Notes under the pieces: generated by a model
Databases searched by the model: none
Told to the model about the DNA's origin: nothing
The model's input: only the letters and a program-made list of their open reading frames with translations
Translations under genes and position numbers: made by a program
In this document: in pieces, positions 5,469-5,689 of the stretch
Numbering within the stretch: the first letter of the stretch is position 1
Layout: each line of letters opens with the position of its first letter
Origin: Planctomycetota bacterium
Lineage (GTDB): Bacteria; Planctomycetota; SKW154
Assembly (NCBI GenBank): GCA_026418755.1
Contig: JAOAAR010000143.1
Span: forward strand, 1 to 5,689
Direction: 5' to 3'
DNA length: 5,689 bases

Positions 5469-5689
5469 TTTGCCTGACGCCACAAAAGAACAACGAGTAT
5501 CGGCGAGCCGCACAAAGCGGTCAAAACGCCCACAGGTATCGCAAGCGATGAAACAGAACGGGCAAGAGAATCACAAACGACAAGAAAAGTTCCGCCTACG
5601 ATAGCGCTTAAAACAAGGAGTAAGCGGTGGTCACTACCGAATATCAATCGGACAAGATGAGGAACGAGAAAGCCGACGAAACCGATGAG
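5456..5689 (-). CDS. C-terminal part of a FecCD/BtuC-type ABC permease (5' end outside window)
   Basis: Seventy-seven residues are visible, entering from the right edge with no start inside the window. The first residues, IGFVGFLVPHLVR, match the conserved G-x-x-x-FVGL-x-x-PH-x-x-R block of FecCD family permeases. They are followed by FGSDHRLLLVLSAIVGGTFLVVCDSLAR and IPVGVLTALCGSP, which correspond to the family's (G)-x-DHR, the SA-x-x-G-A-x-x-L transmembrane segment, D-x-LAR and the P-x-GV-x-TA-x-x-G-x-P helix near the C-terminus. Two membrane segments are apparent (roughly residues 26-40 and 53-70), and the protein ends with a basic tail, RQAKRRI. The full family length is about 320-350 residues, so roughly three quarters is missing. 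It would form the inner-membrane channel as a homodimer with the ATPase encoded directly downstream. Family assignment is firm; the substrate is not determined. Confidence 0.93.
   Translation of the reverse strand, partial: LIGFVGFLVPHLVRLIFGSDHRLLLVLSAIVGGTFLVVCDSLARSVSSLAIPVGVLTALCGSPILVVLLWRQAKRRI

Noticed and set aside
5457..5513. Upstream start adding 19 residues to the ATPase
   Set aside because: The extension overlaps the permease reading frame and has no family match; the ATG at 5456 has a good Shine-Dalgarno and a TGATG overlap.
4954..5604. Plus-strand open frame of 216 codons
   Set aside because: It lies antisense to the ATPase and permease genes, whose family motifs are unmistakable. 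Its translation is Ser/Arg/Lys-rich with no recognisable domain, as expected of a shadow frame.

Overview
The window comes from a diderm (Gram-negative type) bacterium. It encodes a TonB-dependent outer-membrane receptor ending in phenylalanine and a lipoprotein with a clear lipobox, alongside ordinary Shine-Dalgarno sites and sigma70-like promoters. The tRNA gene does not encode its CCA end. I cannot name the phylum; an uncultured, metagenome-derived lineage is possible. I see no insertion sequence, prophage, CRISPR array or other mobile module.

Left part (1-2224, minus strand): one long frame, open from an ATG at 2224 through the left edge. It encodes at least 741 residues of a secreted lipoprotein built from Ig-like modules. 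Two are closely related repeats, followed by three or more Big_5/SbsA-like domains, one of which carries a very aromatic insertion. Its putative promoter (TTGACA, 17 bp, TAGACT) lies at 2272-2300. A divergent, extended -10 promoter at 2345-2373 drives a tRNA-Arg(CCG) gene at 2383-2457.

Middle (2458-2623): a gene-free stretch packed with inverted repeats. The receptor gene converges on the tRNA gene here, so two transcripts meet. No classical poly-U terminator is seen.

Right part (2624-5689, minus strand): a transport operon read leftward. It holds the C-terminus of a FecCD/BtuC-type permease (cut by the right edge), a BtuD/FecE-type ATPase coupled to it by a TGATG overlap, and, after 133 bp, a BtuB-like TonB-dependent receptor. 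The receptor would take a chelated metal compound (cobalamin, siderophore or haem) across the outer membrane. The permease and ATPase would then import it across the inner membrane. The periplasmic binding protein is not in the window and may lie upstream.

The ATPase-receptor gap holds two RNA-structure candidates: a 76-nt three-segment hairpin directly after the ATPase stop, and a short hairpin that buries the receptor's ribosome binding site and has a competing upstream partner. These, with the structured patch after the tRNA, are the most interesting non-coding observations. The genes themselves belong to known families.
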